Source of the DNA: Proteus columbae
GTDB taxonomy: Bacteria; Pseudomonadota; Gammaproteobacteria; Enterobacterales; Enterobacteriaceae
Assembly: GCF_009914335.1 (NCBI RefSeq)
Contig: NZ_CP043925.1
Span: 3,286,001 to 3,350,000 of the forward strand
Length of the DNA stretch: 64,000 nt
Direction of reading: 5' to 3'
The notes beneath the pieces were generated by a model. That model ran no database searches. It saw only the letters and a program-made list of their open reading frames with translations, and had not been told where the DNA came from. Position numbers and translations under genes: made by a program. Of this stretch, positions 1-7,697 are shown piece by piece. The first letter of the stretch is position 1. Every line of letters begins with the position of its first letter.

Positions 1-496
1 CACTATTTTTGGCTTTAACAGAAACATAGTTATCAAATAAATTATTTAATCTATCAAAATCATTGGCAAACTCTGTATCCTTTATATGTATTGCTTCTGA
101 GCCATTTGACGCAATCAAGAGTCTATCAATTAGGCTATAAAATAACTTTGCTATTTCATCTGCACTTTTTTGTGCTTCTACTGTGACTTTCTTTTCTTTT
201 ACCCATATATCCATTGCATGTTTAGCACTTACCGCAATTTTTTTGTTTTTCTCAATAATTTCAGCATCTTTAGCATTTGTTTCGGCGGTATCTTGTATCA
301 GAAAATTCACATTAGAACGCATAATCGCTAATTGATAACGCGCCATCAAAACATCGGTGTAACGTGTCAATAATACTTCAACTTGAGTAAAATTATTTTT
401 CATTTTATAGATGAAAAATGTAGATAATGCAGAGGATAAAATAAAAATTAATAACAGTAAAGATGTGCCTATTTTAGCACTTTGTTTAATACTCAT
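1..496 (-). CDS. Methyl-accepting chemotaxis protein, N-terminal part (cut by window edge)
   Basis: An open frame runs leftward from ATG at 496 to the window edge without a stop. The 165 visible residues begin MSIKQSAKIGTSLLLLIF, a short cytoplasmic start followed by one membrane helix (about residues 10-31). After it comes a helical periplasmic stretch rich in charged residues, with RYQLAIMRSNVNFL, which resembles the four-helix ligand-binding domain of Tar/Tsr-type receptors. The HAMP and signalling domains would lie outside the window. A sigma28-type promoter at 538-564 supports a chemoreceptor of the flagellar regulon. The ligand cannot be told. The alternative is another membrane sensor with a 4HB domain, such as a histidine kinase, but the promoter argues against this. 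Confidence 0.75.
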   Translation of the reverse strand, partial: MSIKQSAKIGTSLLLLIFILSSALSTFFIYKMKNNFTQVEVLLTRYTDVLMARYQLAIMRSNVNFLIQDTAETNAKDAEIIEKNKKIAVSAKHAMDIWVKEKKVTVEAQKSADEIAKLFYSLIDRLLIASNGSEAIHIKDTEFANDFDRLNNLFDNYVSVKAKNS

Positions 497-537
497 AATA
501 AAAATACCTATATGTACATATCGATAAACTTTATTTT

Positions 538-564
538 TTATCGACGAAGTTATTTTTTTATTTA
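538..564 (-). promoter_or_regulatory. Sigma28 (FliA)-type promoter for the chemoreceptor gene
   Basis: On the minus strand TAAA (564-561), a spacer of exactly 15 bases and GTCGATAA (545-538) match the FliA consensus TAAA-N15-GCCGATAA with one mismatch in the -10 box. It lies about 40 bases upstream of the ATG at 496, in the right orientation. FliA promoters drive chemoreceptor and late flagellar genes in enterobacteria. Confidence 0.65.
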
Positions 565-913
565 ATTATCGTTGATACATATAAGTTAATAATTTTTATT
601 TAAAAATTTTTATTCTATAAATAACCACTAATCATATTTTAAATAAATCACGCTTTATTCTTATTTTATAAAATAATGCAACCAATAATGTTAATAATAA
701 ATACGCTATTTTTTATCAATCACGCATTACTTTATTGGGTAGCCAATATCTGCTGATGCTTTTCATCGATTACTCCTACACTCTATTATTCATAAAAGTA
801 TAAATAGTTTTATTTTCAATAAGTAACAACCGTACTATCTCATTTTGAGAACGATGATATAATATGCGCCATGACCTTAAAAAACTCTGATGATTTACGG
901 AGCTTAACTTTTT
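565..913. other. AT-rich divergent intergenic region
   Basis: About 350 bases between the chemoreceptor promoter and the HAD phosphatase gene. A TATAAT hexamer at 858-863 is a likely -10 box for the rightward gene; no good -35 is visible. A 19-codon frame from ATG 871 overlaps the next gene start and has no ribosome site. I see no RNA gene or repeat here. Confidence 0.4.
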
Positions 914-1588
914 ATGCAACCTCAGTTTGAAAACTCAAAAAACACCGTAAAAACATTATCAGTGTTTGATTTTGATGGCACGCTAACCTATCACGACAGT
1001 TTTATTCCTTTTTTAAAGTTTGCTTTTGGTAAACGTAAATTTTCACGCCGTTTGATTAAGATGGTATTGCCCACATTACGTTGCTTTAGACGCAAACTCA
1101 CTCGTGATGAATTAAAGGAAGTACTTATTAAAACCTTTTTAACCAACATTGATGAGAAATGGTTAAAAGAAAAAGCCGAAGCCTTCTGCCAACTTTACTG
1201 GGCTAAACTAATGCGCCCTACCGGTTTATTAGCCGTTGCTGAAGAGGTGAACAGTCACGCTGAAGTCACCATTTGTTCAGCATCACCAGCAATGGTATTA
1301 CAACCCTTTGCTGATCGCTTAGGTATTAAATTAATTGGTACAACGCTCGAAGTTGTTGAAGGTGTATTAACGGGGAAAATTATTGGTAATAACTGTCGCT
1401 GTGGTGAAAAAATTAAGCGGTTAGAAAGTGTTTATGGGGATCTCACTCAATATCATTTAAGAGCTTGGGGTGATTCTCGTGGTGATCATGAACTGCTTTT
1501 TGCAGCGCAAGATCCTCATTGGCGCCACTTTCATACAGGTAAAAGTAAATCGAAAAAATCACCCATAAAGATAGAAACAAAAAAATAA
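914..1588 (+). CDS. HAD-IB family hydrolase (PgpC/YfhB-like phosphatase)
   Basis: 224 residues. HAD motif I is FDFDGTLTYHDS near residue 20. Motif II is the TICSAS stretch near residue 118. The motif III lysine region (CGEKIKRL) lies near residue 160 and motif IV is WGDSRGDHELL near residue 185. This set and the helical cap after motif I match HAD subfamily IB, which includes phosphatidylglycerophosphatase C and phosphoserine phosphatase-like enzymes. A membrane-proximal role on a phospholipid or small phosphate ester is possible. The C-terminal tail is lysine-rich. The start ATG has ACGGAG about ten bases upstream. It is a single gene ending at a bidirectional terminator shared with terE. 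The exact substrate is not determined by the sequence. Confidence 0.8.
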   Translation: MQPQFENSKNTVKTLSVFDFDGTLTYHDSFIPFLKFAFGKRKFSRRLIKMVLPTLRCFRRKLTRDELKEVLIKTFLTNIDEKWLKEKAEAFCQLYWAKLMRPTGLLAVAEEVNSHAEVTICSASPAMVLQPFADRLGIKLIGTTLEVVEGVLTGKIIGNNCRCGEKIKRLESVYGDLTQYHLRAWGDSRGDHELLFAAQDPHWRHFHTGKSKSKKSPIKIETKK

Positions 1589-1612
1589 TCTTACCCACAA
1601 AATTGAGCACAA

Positions 1613-1639
1613 AAAAACCCTCGATTAACGAGGGTTTTT
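1613..1639. terminator. Bidirectional rho-independent terminator
   Basis: CCCTCG-ATTAA-CGAGGG stem flanked by A5 on the left and T5 on the right, so it can end both the rightward HAD gene and the leftward terZABCDE transcript. Confidence 0.85.
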
Positions 1640-1678
1640 ACTATGCACTATGTACTATATGTACTAATAGTGTAGAGA

Positions 1679-2254
1679 TTAGATATTCACGCCGTGTTGT
1701 GATGCTAATGCACCTAAACCACCCGCAAAACCTTGACCTACAGCTTTAAATTTCCACTCTGTACCATGGCGATATAACTCACCAAAGATCATTGCAGTTT
1801 CTGTAGATGCATCTTCAGAAAGATCAAAGCGTGCAATTTCAGTATTATTGTCGTTATTGAAAACGCGCATAAAACTGTTGCTCACCATACCGAAGTTTTG
1901 TTTACGATTCTCAGCATCATAAATAGTGACTGCGAATACCAATTTTTTCACTTCAGCAGGGACTTTTGATAGGGTGATTTTTACTTGCTCATCATCACCA
2001 TCGCCTTCCCCAGTACGGTTATCTCCTTGGTGTTCAACGCTTCCACATTGACTCACTTTGTTATTAAAGAAGATAAAACTTGCGTCTGAAAGTACTTTTC
2101 CATCTTCACCTACCATGAACACTGACGCATCTAAATCGAACTCTGCGCCATCAGTCACGCGGGCATCCCATCCTAGACCAACCATAGCAACCGACATTGT
2201 TGGTGCTTCTTTAGTCAGAGAAACATTACCGCCTTTAACAAGGGAAACTGCCAT
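1679..2254 (-). CDS. terE: Tellurium resistance protein TerE (TerD-domain calcium-binding protein)
   Basis: 191 residues forming a single TerD domain, start [18 protein letters not shown]. The acidic calcium-binding loop [13 protein letters not shown] lies near residues 78-90, GLGWDAR near residue 27, and FGELYRHG near residue 157. It ends in [10 protein letters not shown], as known TerE proteins do. TerD-type proteins bind Ca2+ through paired acidic sites and join TerB/TerC at the membrane in resistance to tellurite, colicins and some phages. It is the last gene of terZABCDE, 79 bases after terD, and ends ahead of a terminator. It closely resembles terD and terZ and is a clear paralogue of both. 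Confidence 0.97.
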   Translation of the reverse strand: MAVSLVKGGNVSLTKEAPTMSVAMVGLGWDARVTDGAEFDLDASVFMVGEDGKVLSDASFIFFNNKVSQCGSVEHQGDNRTGEGDGDDEQVKITLSKVPAEVKKLVFAVTIYDAENRKQNFGMVSNSFMRVFNNDNNTEIARFDLSEDASTETAMIFGELYRHGTEWKFKAVGQGFAGGLGALASQHGVNI

Positions 2255-2333
2255 ATCAAAGCTCCTACTTTATTGAATAAACTGGCAATCACATCTTATG
2301 ACTGCCAGCGGTTAGTGTCTTATAAATCCACTA

Positions 2334-2912
2334 TCAAGAGGCATTAATACCGTATTGAGCACAAACTGAACCTAAACCACCCGCATAACCTTGACCAACA
2401 GCGCGGAATTTCCACTCCGAGTTATGGCGATATAGCTCACCAAATAACATTGCTGTTTCTGTTGATGCATCTTCCGTTAAGTCATAACGAGCAACTTCAA
2501 TTTGGTTGTCATCATTGACTAAACGAATAAATGCACCTGATACTTGGCCAAAGCTTTGGCGACGAGCTTGTGCATCATGGATAGTCACAACGAAGATAAC
2601 CTTATCGACATCATTTGGGATCATGTCTAATTTGATTTTCAGCGCTTCATCATCACCATCGCCTTCACCAGTACGGTTATCACCCGTGTGAACAACAGAG
2701 CCATCAGCAGATCTTAAGTTGTTATAAAAAATGAAATCGGCATCGCTACGTACTTTTCCATTAGCCGCTAACAGAAATACAGATGCATCTAAGTCAAAAT
2801 CTTGACCATCTGTAGAACGGGCATCCCAACCAAGTCCGACAAGGACGTTTTTCATCGTTGGGGCTGCTTTGCTCAGAGAGACATTACCACCTTTAGAAAG
2901 AGAAACGCTCAT
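2334..2912 (-). CDS. terD: Tellurium resistance protein TerD
   Basis: 192 residues, single TerD domain. The start [15 protein letters not shown], the [11 protein letters not shown] segment, the Ca2+ loop [17 protein letters not shown] and [13 protein letters not shown] are all intact. TerD is an abundant cytosolic calcium-binding stress protein needed with TerC for tellurite resistance. It lies between terC and terE in the usual order. The ATG at 2912 has a GAGG-type site upstream. A leucine/alanine loop ([11 protein letters not shown]) replaces the [10 protein letters not shown] of TerE, which separates the two paralogues. Confidence 0.97.
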   Translation of the reverse strand: MSVSLSKGGNVSLSKAAPTMKNVLVGLGWDARSTDGQDFDLDASVFLLAANGKVRSDADFIFYNNLRSADGSVVHTGDNRTGEGDGDDEALKIKLDMIPNDVDKVIFVVTIHDAQARRQSFGQVSGAFIRLVNDDNQIEVARYDLTEDASTETAMLFGELYRHNSEWKFRAVGQGYAGGLGSVCAQYGINAS

Positions 2913-2965
2913 TTTTTAACCTCTTTAATTTAGTTTTTGATATTCTGATTTCTCAAGAATACTAA

Positions 2966-4006
2966 TTATTCTGACTTACCTTCATTATCCTTTTTCTCTG
3001 GGAATAAGAAACTTGCAATAATACCCAGAGCAAGAACACCAAGCACAACAAATAGGCTGGTTGTCGCGGAGATGCTGTATCCATGTTGCCAAATATGATC
3101 TGTTGCATTTAGACCCAGTTTTACAGCAATAAAGAACAACAACACAATAACCGCTTTTTCAAGGTAAACGAGATACTGTTTTAACGCTTCTAACACGAAG
3201 TAAAGCGTACGTAAGCCTAAAATTGCGAACATCATTGCACTATATACAATTAAAGGTTCACGGCTTACTGCGATAATAGCGGGAACCGAGTCGAAAGCAA
3301 ACATCACATCAGAAAGCTCTACGACTGCCACACACAGCATCAGTGGCGTTGCATATAGCGCAGCTTTTGTACCACGACCGATAGTAATATCTTTGTTTTC
3401 AGGTTTCGCTAACTCTACATCAACTTCTTTTTGTGTTAGTAAGAATGCATGTCCAGTGATTTTTGGCCATATAGGGAAAAATCGTTTTACTAAGCGATAA
3501 GCTAGATGCTGCGAATAGTCTTCAATTTCTTCACTATCATCACCGCTTTTCAGCATCATAACTGCCGTCCAAGCCACGATTAAGGCAAATACTATCTCAA
3601 CATATGGTCCTAAACTTAACAGTCCTGTACCTATGGCAACAAAGATCCCACGGAAAACAATAGCACCGATGATACCCCAATAAAGAACGCGGTGACGGAA
3701 GCGATCAGGCACTGCAAACCAAGAGAAAATCGCCATCATGACAAACAAGTTATCAACCGAAAGCACTTTCTCTAGCGCATAACCTGTTACGAATAAGCTC
3801 GCAACCTCTGCACCATGGTGAATATAAAGGAATCCTGCGAATGCCATTGCAATAGCAACCCAGAATATAGACCAAAATATGGCATTCTTTAATGTTATCG
3901 GCTTATCTGAGCGATGCATAAATAAGTCGATAAAAATAGCGCCAATCGCAAGTACAACAAAGACAATGACAGTTTCTGTCGGAAAACCAATATGTGTGGA
4001 TACCAT
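2966..4006 (-). CDS. terC: Integral membrane protein TerC
   Basis: 346 residues with about eight or nine hydrophobic helices. Diagnostic acidic membrane motifs are SVDNLFVMMAIF (near residue 85) and ELSDVMFAFDSVPAI (near residue 230), typical of the TerC family. A charged cytoplasmic loop (DDSEEIEDYSQH, LTQKEVDVELAKPENK) lies between them. TerC is the membrane anchor of the Ter complex, works with TerB and TerD proteins, and belongs to a family implicated in metal (manganese) export. The short charged C-terminus is EKKDNEGKSE. Spacing to terD is 53 bases and to terB 34 bases, consistent with one transcript. Confidence 0.97.
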   Translation of the reverse strand: MVSTHIGFPTETVIVFVVLAIGAIFIDLFMHRSDKPITLKNAIFWSIFWVAIAMAFAGFLYIHHGAEVASLFVTGYALEKVLSVDNLFVMMAIFSWFAVPDRFRHRVLYWGIIGAIVFRGIFVAIGTGLLSLGPYVEIVFALIVAWTAVMMLKSGDDSEEIEDYSQHLAYRLVKRFFPIWPKITGHAFLLTQKEVDVELAKPENKDITIGRGTKAALYATPLMLCVAVVELSDVMFAFDSVPAIIAVSREPLIVYSAMMFAILGLRTLYFVLEALKQYLVYLEKAVIVLLFFIAVKLGLNATDHIWQHGYSISATTSLFVVLGVLALGIIASFLFPEKKDNEGKSE

Positions 4007-4040
4007 AATAATTCCTAAACGGTTCCCTATATTAAATTAA

Positions 4041-4496
4041 TTACAAACCAAATTCTGCGGGCTCAAAGCCTAATGCAATGGCAATAGCGCGCACAGCTTC
4101 TTTTTCATCATTGTCAAAATCACCATCACTTTTCGCAACAGCAATACCGACACGAATAGCTAATTGCGCAGCTTCTGGCTGATCTTTCATTGCCAGAATA
4201 TACTTCATGGTTTCGCCTTTACCGACTTCAGTATCGAATTCGAAACTCAGGATTAGCTTATTAAAGAATTCGATAACTTCAGAAGTATCAAAAACTTTAA
4301 GTTCATCCGATGCTTTTAAAAAACCGAGCATCTTCTGTTTTTCTTCAGAACTCACTCCACCGCTGGCAATGGCAATACGTGCGCAAACAGCAACAGTGCC
4401 TTGCATAAATTTTTTGTTTTTAAAGCGACCAACTTGCTTTGCTAACTCAGAGCGACCTGAATTAAAACCATCTTTTAATTTGTTAAAAAAACTCAT
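4041..4496 (-). CDS. terB: Tellurite resistance protein TerB
   Basis: 151 residues starting MSFFNKLKDGFNSGRSELAK at ATG 4496, the length usual for the family. The frame is open further upstream to 4610, but that part overlaps the end of terA and has no family match. TerB is an all-helical protein of two related halves, with acidic helix starts SGGVSSEEKQKM (near residue 45) and KSDGDFDNDEKEAV (near residue 120) that bind metal or cations. It is cytosolic at the inner membrane face and partners TerC. Gene order and spacing place it in terZABCDE. Confidence 0.96.
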   Translation of the reverse strand: MSFFNKLKDGFNSGRSELAKQVGRFKNKKFMQGTVAVCARIAIASGGVSSEEKQKMLGFLKASDELKVFDTSEVIEFFNKLILSFEFDTEVGKGETMKYILAMKDQPEAAQLAIRVGIAVAKSDGDFDNDEKEAVRAIAIALGFEPAEFGL

Positions 4497-4521
4497 GCTA
4501 TTTTTCCTTATATCAACTTGA

Positions 4522-5718
4522 TCACTTAGAACCCGCTGTCCAGCGAAATCCCCACCCGTAGGCATTATCCATATCACGGTGACCTTTAAAAAACTCATTG
4601 AGACGTTCAACTTTTATCGAACCATTCTCATTAACGAGTCGTGCAATCGCACACATATTGCGACCATTATTACCGTCAGTTAAACGGGTTTCGATAGGAG
4701 GTTGTTCTGGTACATGAATGGTGACAACACCATCTGTTTTGCTCCAATTCGGTACACCTTCATAAATAAACGCGAAAATCAGCACTTGCTTGATATTTTT
4801 CCATTCACGTCCATTCACAAAGATCCATTCACCACCAGCAACATCGCCAGTACGATCATCGCCTTGCAATTCAACATAAGGAATACGATTGAAATCACCA
4901 AACCCGTTTCCTAATGCTTGAATAACGGACTTATGTCCTTGCTGAAGTTCAACAAAAGCACCGATATCTAAATCGATACCTTTATTGCCACCGAACAATC
5001 CACCTAATAACCCAGAACCCCCACTTTTGCTTTCACGATGCCAATCAAGGTTGATCCGAATTTTACCGAAGTCATCTTTCTTCGTTAGGCTAATTGCCGG
5101 TTTTTCTTTAGTTAAAGAAACCTTACTTAAGTTCACCGAACTTGGCGCTGGCGCCGGTTTTGGTGCTGGTGCTGGTGCTGGTGCTGGTGCTGGTGCTGGT
5201 GCTGGTGCTGGTGCTGGTGCAGAGTCTGCAATATCAACACCAAAATGTTCAGCTAATGGCTTTAAACCACCGTTAAATCCTTGAGCGATAAAACGGAACT
5301 TCCAACTACCATTACGAAGATACAATTCACCTAAAATTAATGCCGCTTCAGGGCGGCCGTTAATATCAACATTACCGTTCGCCACAACTTCGTTATTAGC
5401 ATCAACTTGAATTGATAATCGTTGTAAATTTGCGATAGTTTGTTGACCTTCACAAGTCGCCGTAAACGCAATTTTTTCAACATCTGGACGTAAACGCGTT
5501 AGATCCACCGTGAAAGATGTGCTGTTTCCTGCTGTCGCATAAATAACGGTGCGATCATCATTAGCTGTCTGTCCATAAAACACCATATCGGTGTCGCCAT
5601 TCACTTTACCTGACGCATAAAGTCTAAAAGCAGACACATCAACTGGTGCACCTGATTGAATTCTAATGATTAATGTTTGATTAGGAACAGGTACGTTCCC
5701 ACCTGGAGTCATATTCAT
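4522..5718 (-). CDS. terA: Tellurium resistance protein TerA with Pro-Ala repeat linker
   Basis: 398 residues. The N-terminal TerD-like domain (about 1-165, ending HFGVDIAD) is joined to a C-terminal TerA domain (about 200-398, with ELQGDDRTGDV and VEQLNEF-like ending) by a proline-alanine linker. The linker is encoded by ten exact copies of a hexanucleotide at 5161-5220. The ATG follows the terZ stop with no gap (TAAATG), so translation is probably coupled. TerA is cytosolic and thought to couple TerD-type proteins within the Ter complex. The linker repeat may vary between strains by slippage in units of two residues without breaking frame. Confidence 0.96.
   Translation of the reverse strand: MNMTPGGNVPVPNQTLIIRIQSGAPVDVSAFRLYASGKVNGDTDMVFYGQTANDDRTVIYATAGNSTSFTVDLTRLRPDVEKIAFTATCEGQQTIANLQRLSIQVDANNEVVANGNVDINGRPEAALILGELYLRNGSWKFRFIAQGFNGGLKPLAEHFGVDIADSAPAPAPAPAPAPAPAPAPAPKPAPAPSSVNLSKVSLTKEKPAISLTKKDDFGKIRINLDWHRESKSGGSGLLGGLFGGNKGIDLDIGAFVELQQGHKSVIQALGNGFGDFNRIPYVELQGDDRTGDVAGGEWIFVNGREWKNIKQVLIFAFIYEGVPNWSKTDGVVTIHVPEQPPIETRLTDGNNGRNMCAIARLVNENGSIKVERLNEFFKGHRDMDNAYGWGFRWTAGSK
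5161..5220. repeat. Perfect hexanucleotide tandem repeat inside terA
   Basis: Ten uninterrupted copies of TGGTGC on the plus strand, read as Ala-Pro pairs in terA on the minus strand. Six-base units keep the frame. Such runs are prone to slipped-strand change of copy number. Confidence 0.95.
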
Positions 5719-6303
5719 TTATCGCACCACCGTAGCCACAATATCAGGCATCATGTCATTAATAACACGGCCTTTACAAGGCGCACCAAACGCAGTGAAA
5801 TCCCATTGACCATGATTACGTTGTAAAGAAGCAATCACGATACCTGTATGAGAGCCTTGCTCTGTTAAGGTATAACGCACCAGCTCTTTATTCGTTGTTT
5901 TATCAACAACTCGGCAGAATGCGTTTTCAACTTCATTAAATGTTTGTCCACGGAAACTATTTACTGTAAATACCAAGTATTCAACATTTGTTGGTAAACG
6001 GTTTAAATCAACGAAAATTGTTTCATCATCGCCATCACCGTCACCCGTTAAGTTATCACCAGAGTGAATAACCGACTGACAACTTGATTTTAATTTTCTA
6101 AACCAAATGGTATCGATTTGATTACCACTTGCGTCAAGTAATACGCAACTTGCATCTAAATCGATAGAACCACCACCACCAAAAAGACCGCCTAATAATC
6201 CTTTTTTCTTAATCGGATCCCAGCCCAAACCAAACATTAAGTGACTCAGTGTAGGTACTTGTTTACTGAGAGAAACTGTTTGATTCTTGCTTAATGAAAC
6301 CAT
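5719..6303 (-). CDS. terZ: Tellurium resistance protein TerZ
   Basis: 194 residues, TerD-family. It starts MVSLSKNQTVSLSKQVPTL. A glycine-rich insertion KKKGLLGGLFGGGGSIDL (near residue 33) is shared with TerX and with the TerA C-terminal part. The Ca2+ loop is GDNLTGDGDGDDE near residue 97. It is the first gene of terZABCDE; AAGGA precedes the ATG by eight bases. A promoter with an inverted repeat over its -10 box lies at 6373-6400. TerZ is one of the calcium-binding cytosolic members of the complex and is less essential than TerC and TerD in studied systems. Confidence 0.96.
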   Translation of the reverse strand: MVSLSKNQTVSLSKQVPTLSHLMFGLGWDPIKKKGLLGGLFGGGGSIDLDASCVLLDASGNQIDTIWFRKLKSSCQSVIHSGDNLTGDGDGDDETIFVDLNRLPTNVEYLVFTVNSFRGQTFNEVENAFCRVVDKTTNKELVRYTLTEQGSHTGIVIASLQRNHGQWDFTAFGAPCKGRVINDMMPDIVATVVR

Positions 6304-6372
6304 AATTAAATTCCTTCAGAGGTAGAGTGAAACAATAACGCCATTTGTGATTAATTCCACATCATGAAAATC

Positions 6373-6400
6373 ATCATATCATGATGAAGTACACGAGCAA
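6373..6400 (-). promoter_or_regulatory. Candidate terZABCDE promoter with operator over the -10
   Basis: On the minus strand TTGCTC (6400-6395), 16 bases, then TATGAT (6378-6373). The -10 lies inside the inverted repeat 6360-6386, so a protein bound there would compete with polymerase or remodel it. Confidence 0.5.
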
Positions 6401-6553
6401 GACTATTTTTCTCACTTAAACTTAAAGTTTTGTCAATTTATTGATATTAATGATATTTTTATTGTAAAAAAATGTTAAAAACACAAGAAAATCATAATAA
6501 TAACTTGCTAAACCATCTAATTTAAAAATCAACTCAAATAAATCATATTATGA

Positions 6554-6582
6554 TTGACACAGTTCTTCGAAATCTTCATGAT
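6554..6582 (+). promoter_or_regulatory. Candidate promoter of the ter metabolic operon
   Basis: A perfect -35 TTGACA (6554-6559), 17 bases, then CATGAT (6577-6582). The -35 abuts the palindrome 6541-6555 and the -10 is itself part of a TTCATGAT motif, mirroring the arrangement at the terZ promoter. Confidence 0.5.
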
Positions 6583-6627
6583 TATAGGCATTGAACCCTA
6601 CACTTTTATTTCACGGTATACAGAGTA

Positions 6628-7695
6628 ATGAATAACACAATTTGGTTTATGGAAGGTTTATCATCACAACGCGATATAATTCAAAGTGTTAAAGACTTTG
6701 CAAAACAGCAGCACCAAGAGATCTTTGTGCTAGCATCTCATCGTCATACACGAAATGAGATTTTATCGCTTGCTGATGGGGCTTTTTATGAACCTCTTGA
6801 AGAGACATTACGCTTACAATTTATCGATGATGTTGTGAGACAGCATCAAGTCAGTGCCATTCACACCGGTCGTAATAGCGCATGGTTTGAATTACACCGC
6901 CAAGAAATTGAGTCATTTGGGGTAAAATTAACAACTGGGGCCACACAACTTGAACAGCTTCAGTTAGCTGATAATAAAGTTGCATTTGCACAAGCGATGG
7001 AACAATGTGAGCTTCCAGCAGTACCTTCTATTTACATTGAATCTATCGATGAATTAGAAACGCATATAAAAGAGCCTCCTTTTGGCGAAATACCTTTATG
7101 CATTAAACCTGTAAAAGGGATTTATGGTATGGGTTTTTGGCGCTTTGATAATCAAGTTTCACCGATAGCACTGTTTAATCACCCAGAAAATCGTCAAGTC
7201 AATCCTCAACAATATCTTGATGCATTAAAGGCGGTTGAACATTTTGAACCTTTAGTCTTAATGCCTTATTTGCCTGGCCCTGAATACTCTGTTGATATGG
7301 TGGTTGAACAAGGTAATGTTATTGCAGCTGTAGCTCGACGCAAAGAGGGTGCAATACAACATCTAGAAATCTCAGGCGAGGCTTATGAATTAGGTAAAGC
7401 GTGCGCAACGGCGATGAAAGCCGATGGTCTTGTGAATGTGCAAACTCGAAATAATCATCAAGGCCGCCCACTCTTACTTGAAATTAATATGCGCCCTTCT
7501 GGTGGTATTGGTTATACCCAACATTGTGGAATTAATCTTGCAGGTATTTTTGCTTTACGCCAATTAGGATTAATAACTATTGAAGAAGCTGAAGCCCAAA
7601 ATAACCATTTTACACCAACAAAAATACGCTCAATCACCGATTCTATTGTTTTCAATTCAGCGTTAACAAACTTAATCAGTACGGATAATAATTAA
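6628..7695 (+). CDS. ATP-grasp enzyme of the Ter metabolic operon
   Basis: 355 residues. The N-terminal third is a Rossmann-like pre-ATP-grasp domain. ATP-grasp features follow: NKVAFAQAM (near residue 116), CIKPVKGIYGMGF (near 155, with the ATP lysine and glycine loop), LVLMPYLPGPEYSVD (near 209) and LLEINMRPSGGIGY (near 287, Mg-binding Glu and Asn). Such enzymes join a carboxylate to an amine or thiol at the cost of ATP. In published comparative analysis of Ter systems this gene travels with PRTase, HAD, StiP and CitE-like genes and is predicted to help make a nucleoside-like or peptide-linked metabolite. It is first of five tightly packed genes. The substrate is unknown. Confidence 0.85.
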   Translation: MNNTIWFMEGLSSQRDIIQSVKDFAKQQHQEIFVLASHRHTRNEILSLADGAFYEPLEETLRLQFIDDVVRQHQVSAIHTGRNSAWFELHRQEIESFGVKLTTGATQLEQLQLADNKVAFAQAMEQCELPAVPSIYIESIDELETHIKEPPFGEIPLCIKPVKGIYGMGFWRFDNQVSPIALFNHPENRQVNPQQYLDALKAVEHFEPLVLMPYLPGPEYSVDMVVEQGNVIAAVARRKEGAIQHLEISGEAYELGKACATAMKADGLVNVQTRNNHQGRPLLLEINMRPSGGIGYTQHCGINLAGIFALRQLGLITIEEAEAQNNHFTPTKIRSITDSIVFNSALTNLISTDNN

Positions 7696-7697
7696 TA

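Larger units (their letters stand above)
6304..6627. other. Divergent ter control region
   Basis: 324 bases between terZ and the ATP-grasp gene hold two divergent promoters and several copies of an ATCATGA/TCATGAT motif. CATCATGA (6360-6367) pairs with TCATGATG (6379-6386). A 15-base palindrome AATCATATTATGATT is at 6541-6555. A further TTCATGAT is at 6575-6582. These are candidate sites for the cluster regulator TerW, which has been reported to act on ter transcription; the link to this motif is my inference. Confidence 0.6.

Noticed and set aside
871..930. 19-codon frame starting near a possible -10 box
   Set aside because: No ribosome site and it overlaps the HAD gene start; a leader peptide role has no support.
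4985..5284. Open frame on the plus strand rich in Gly-Ala
   Set aside because: It is the antisense reading of the Ala-Pro repeat of terA, with no ribosome site and no family match.
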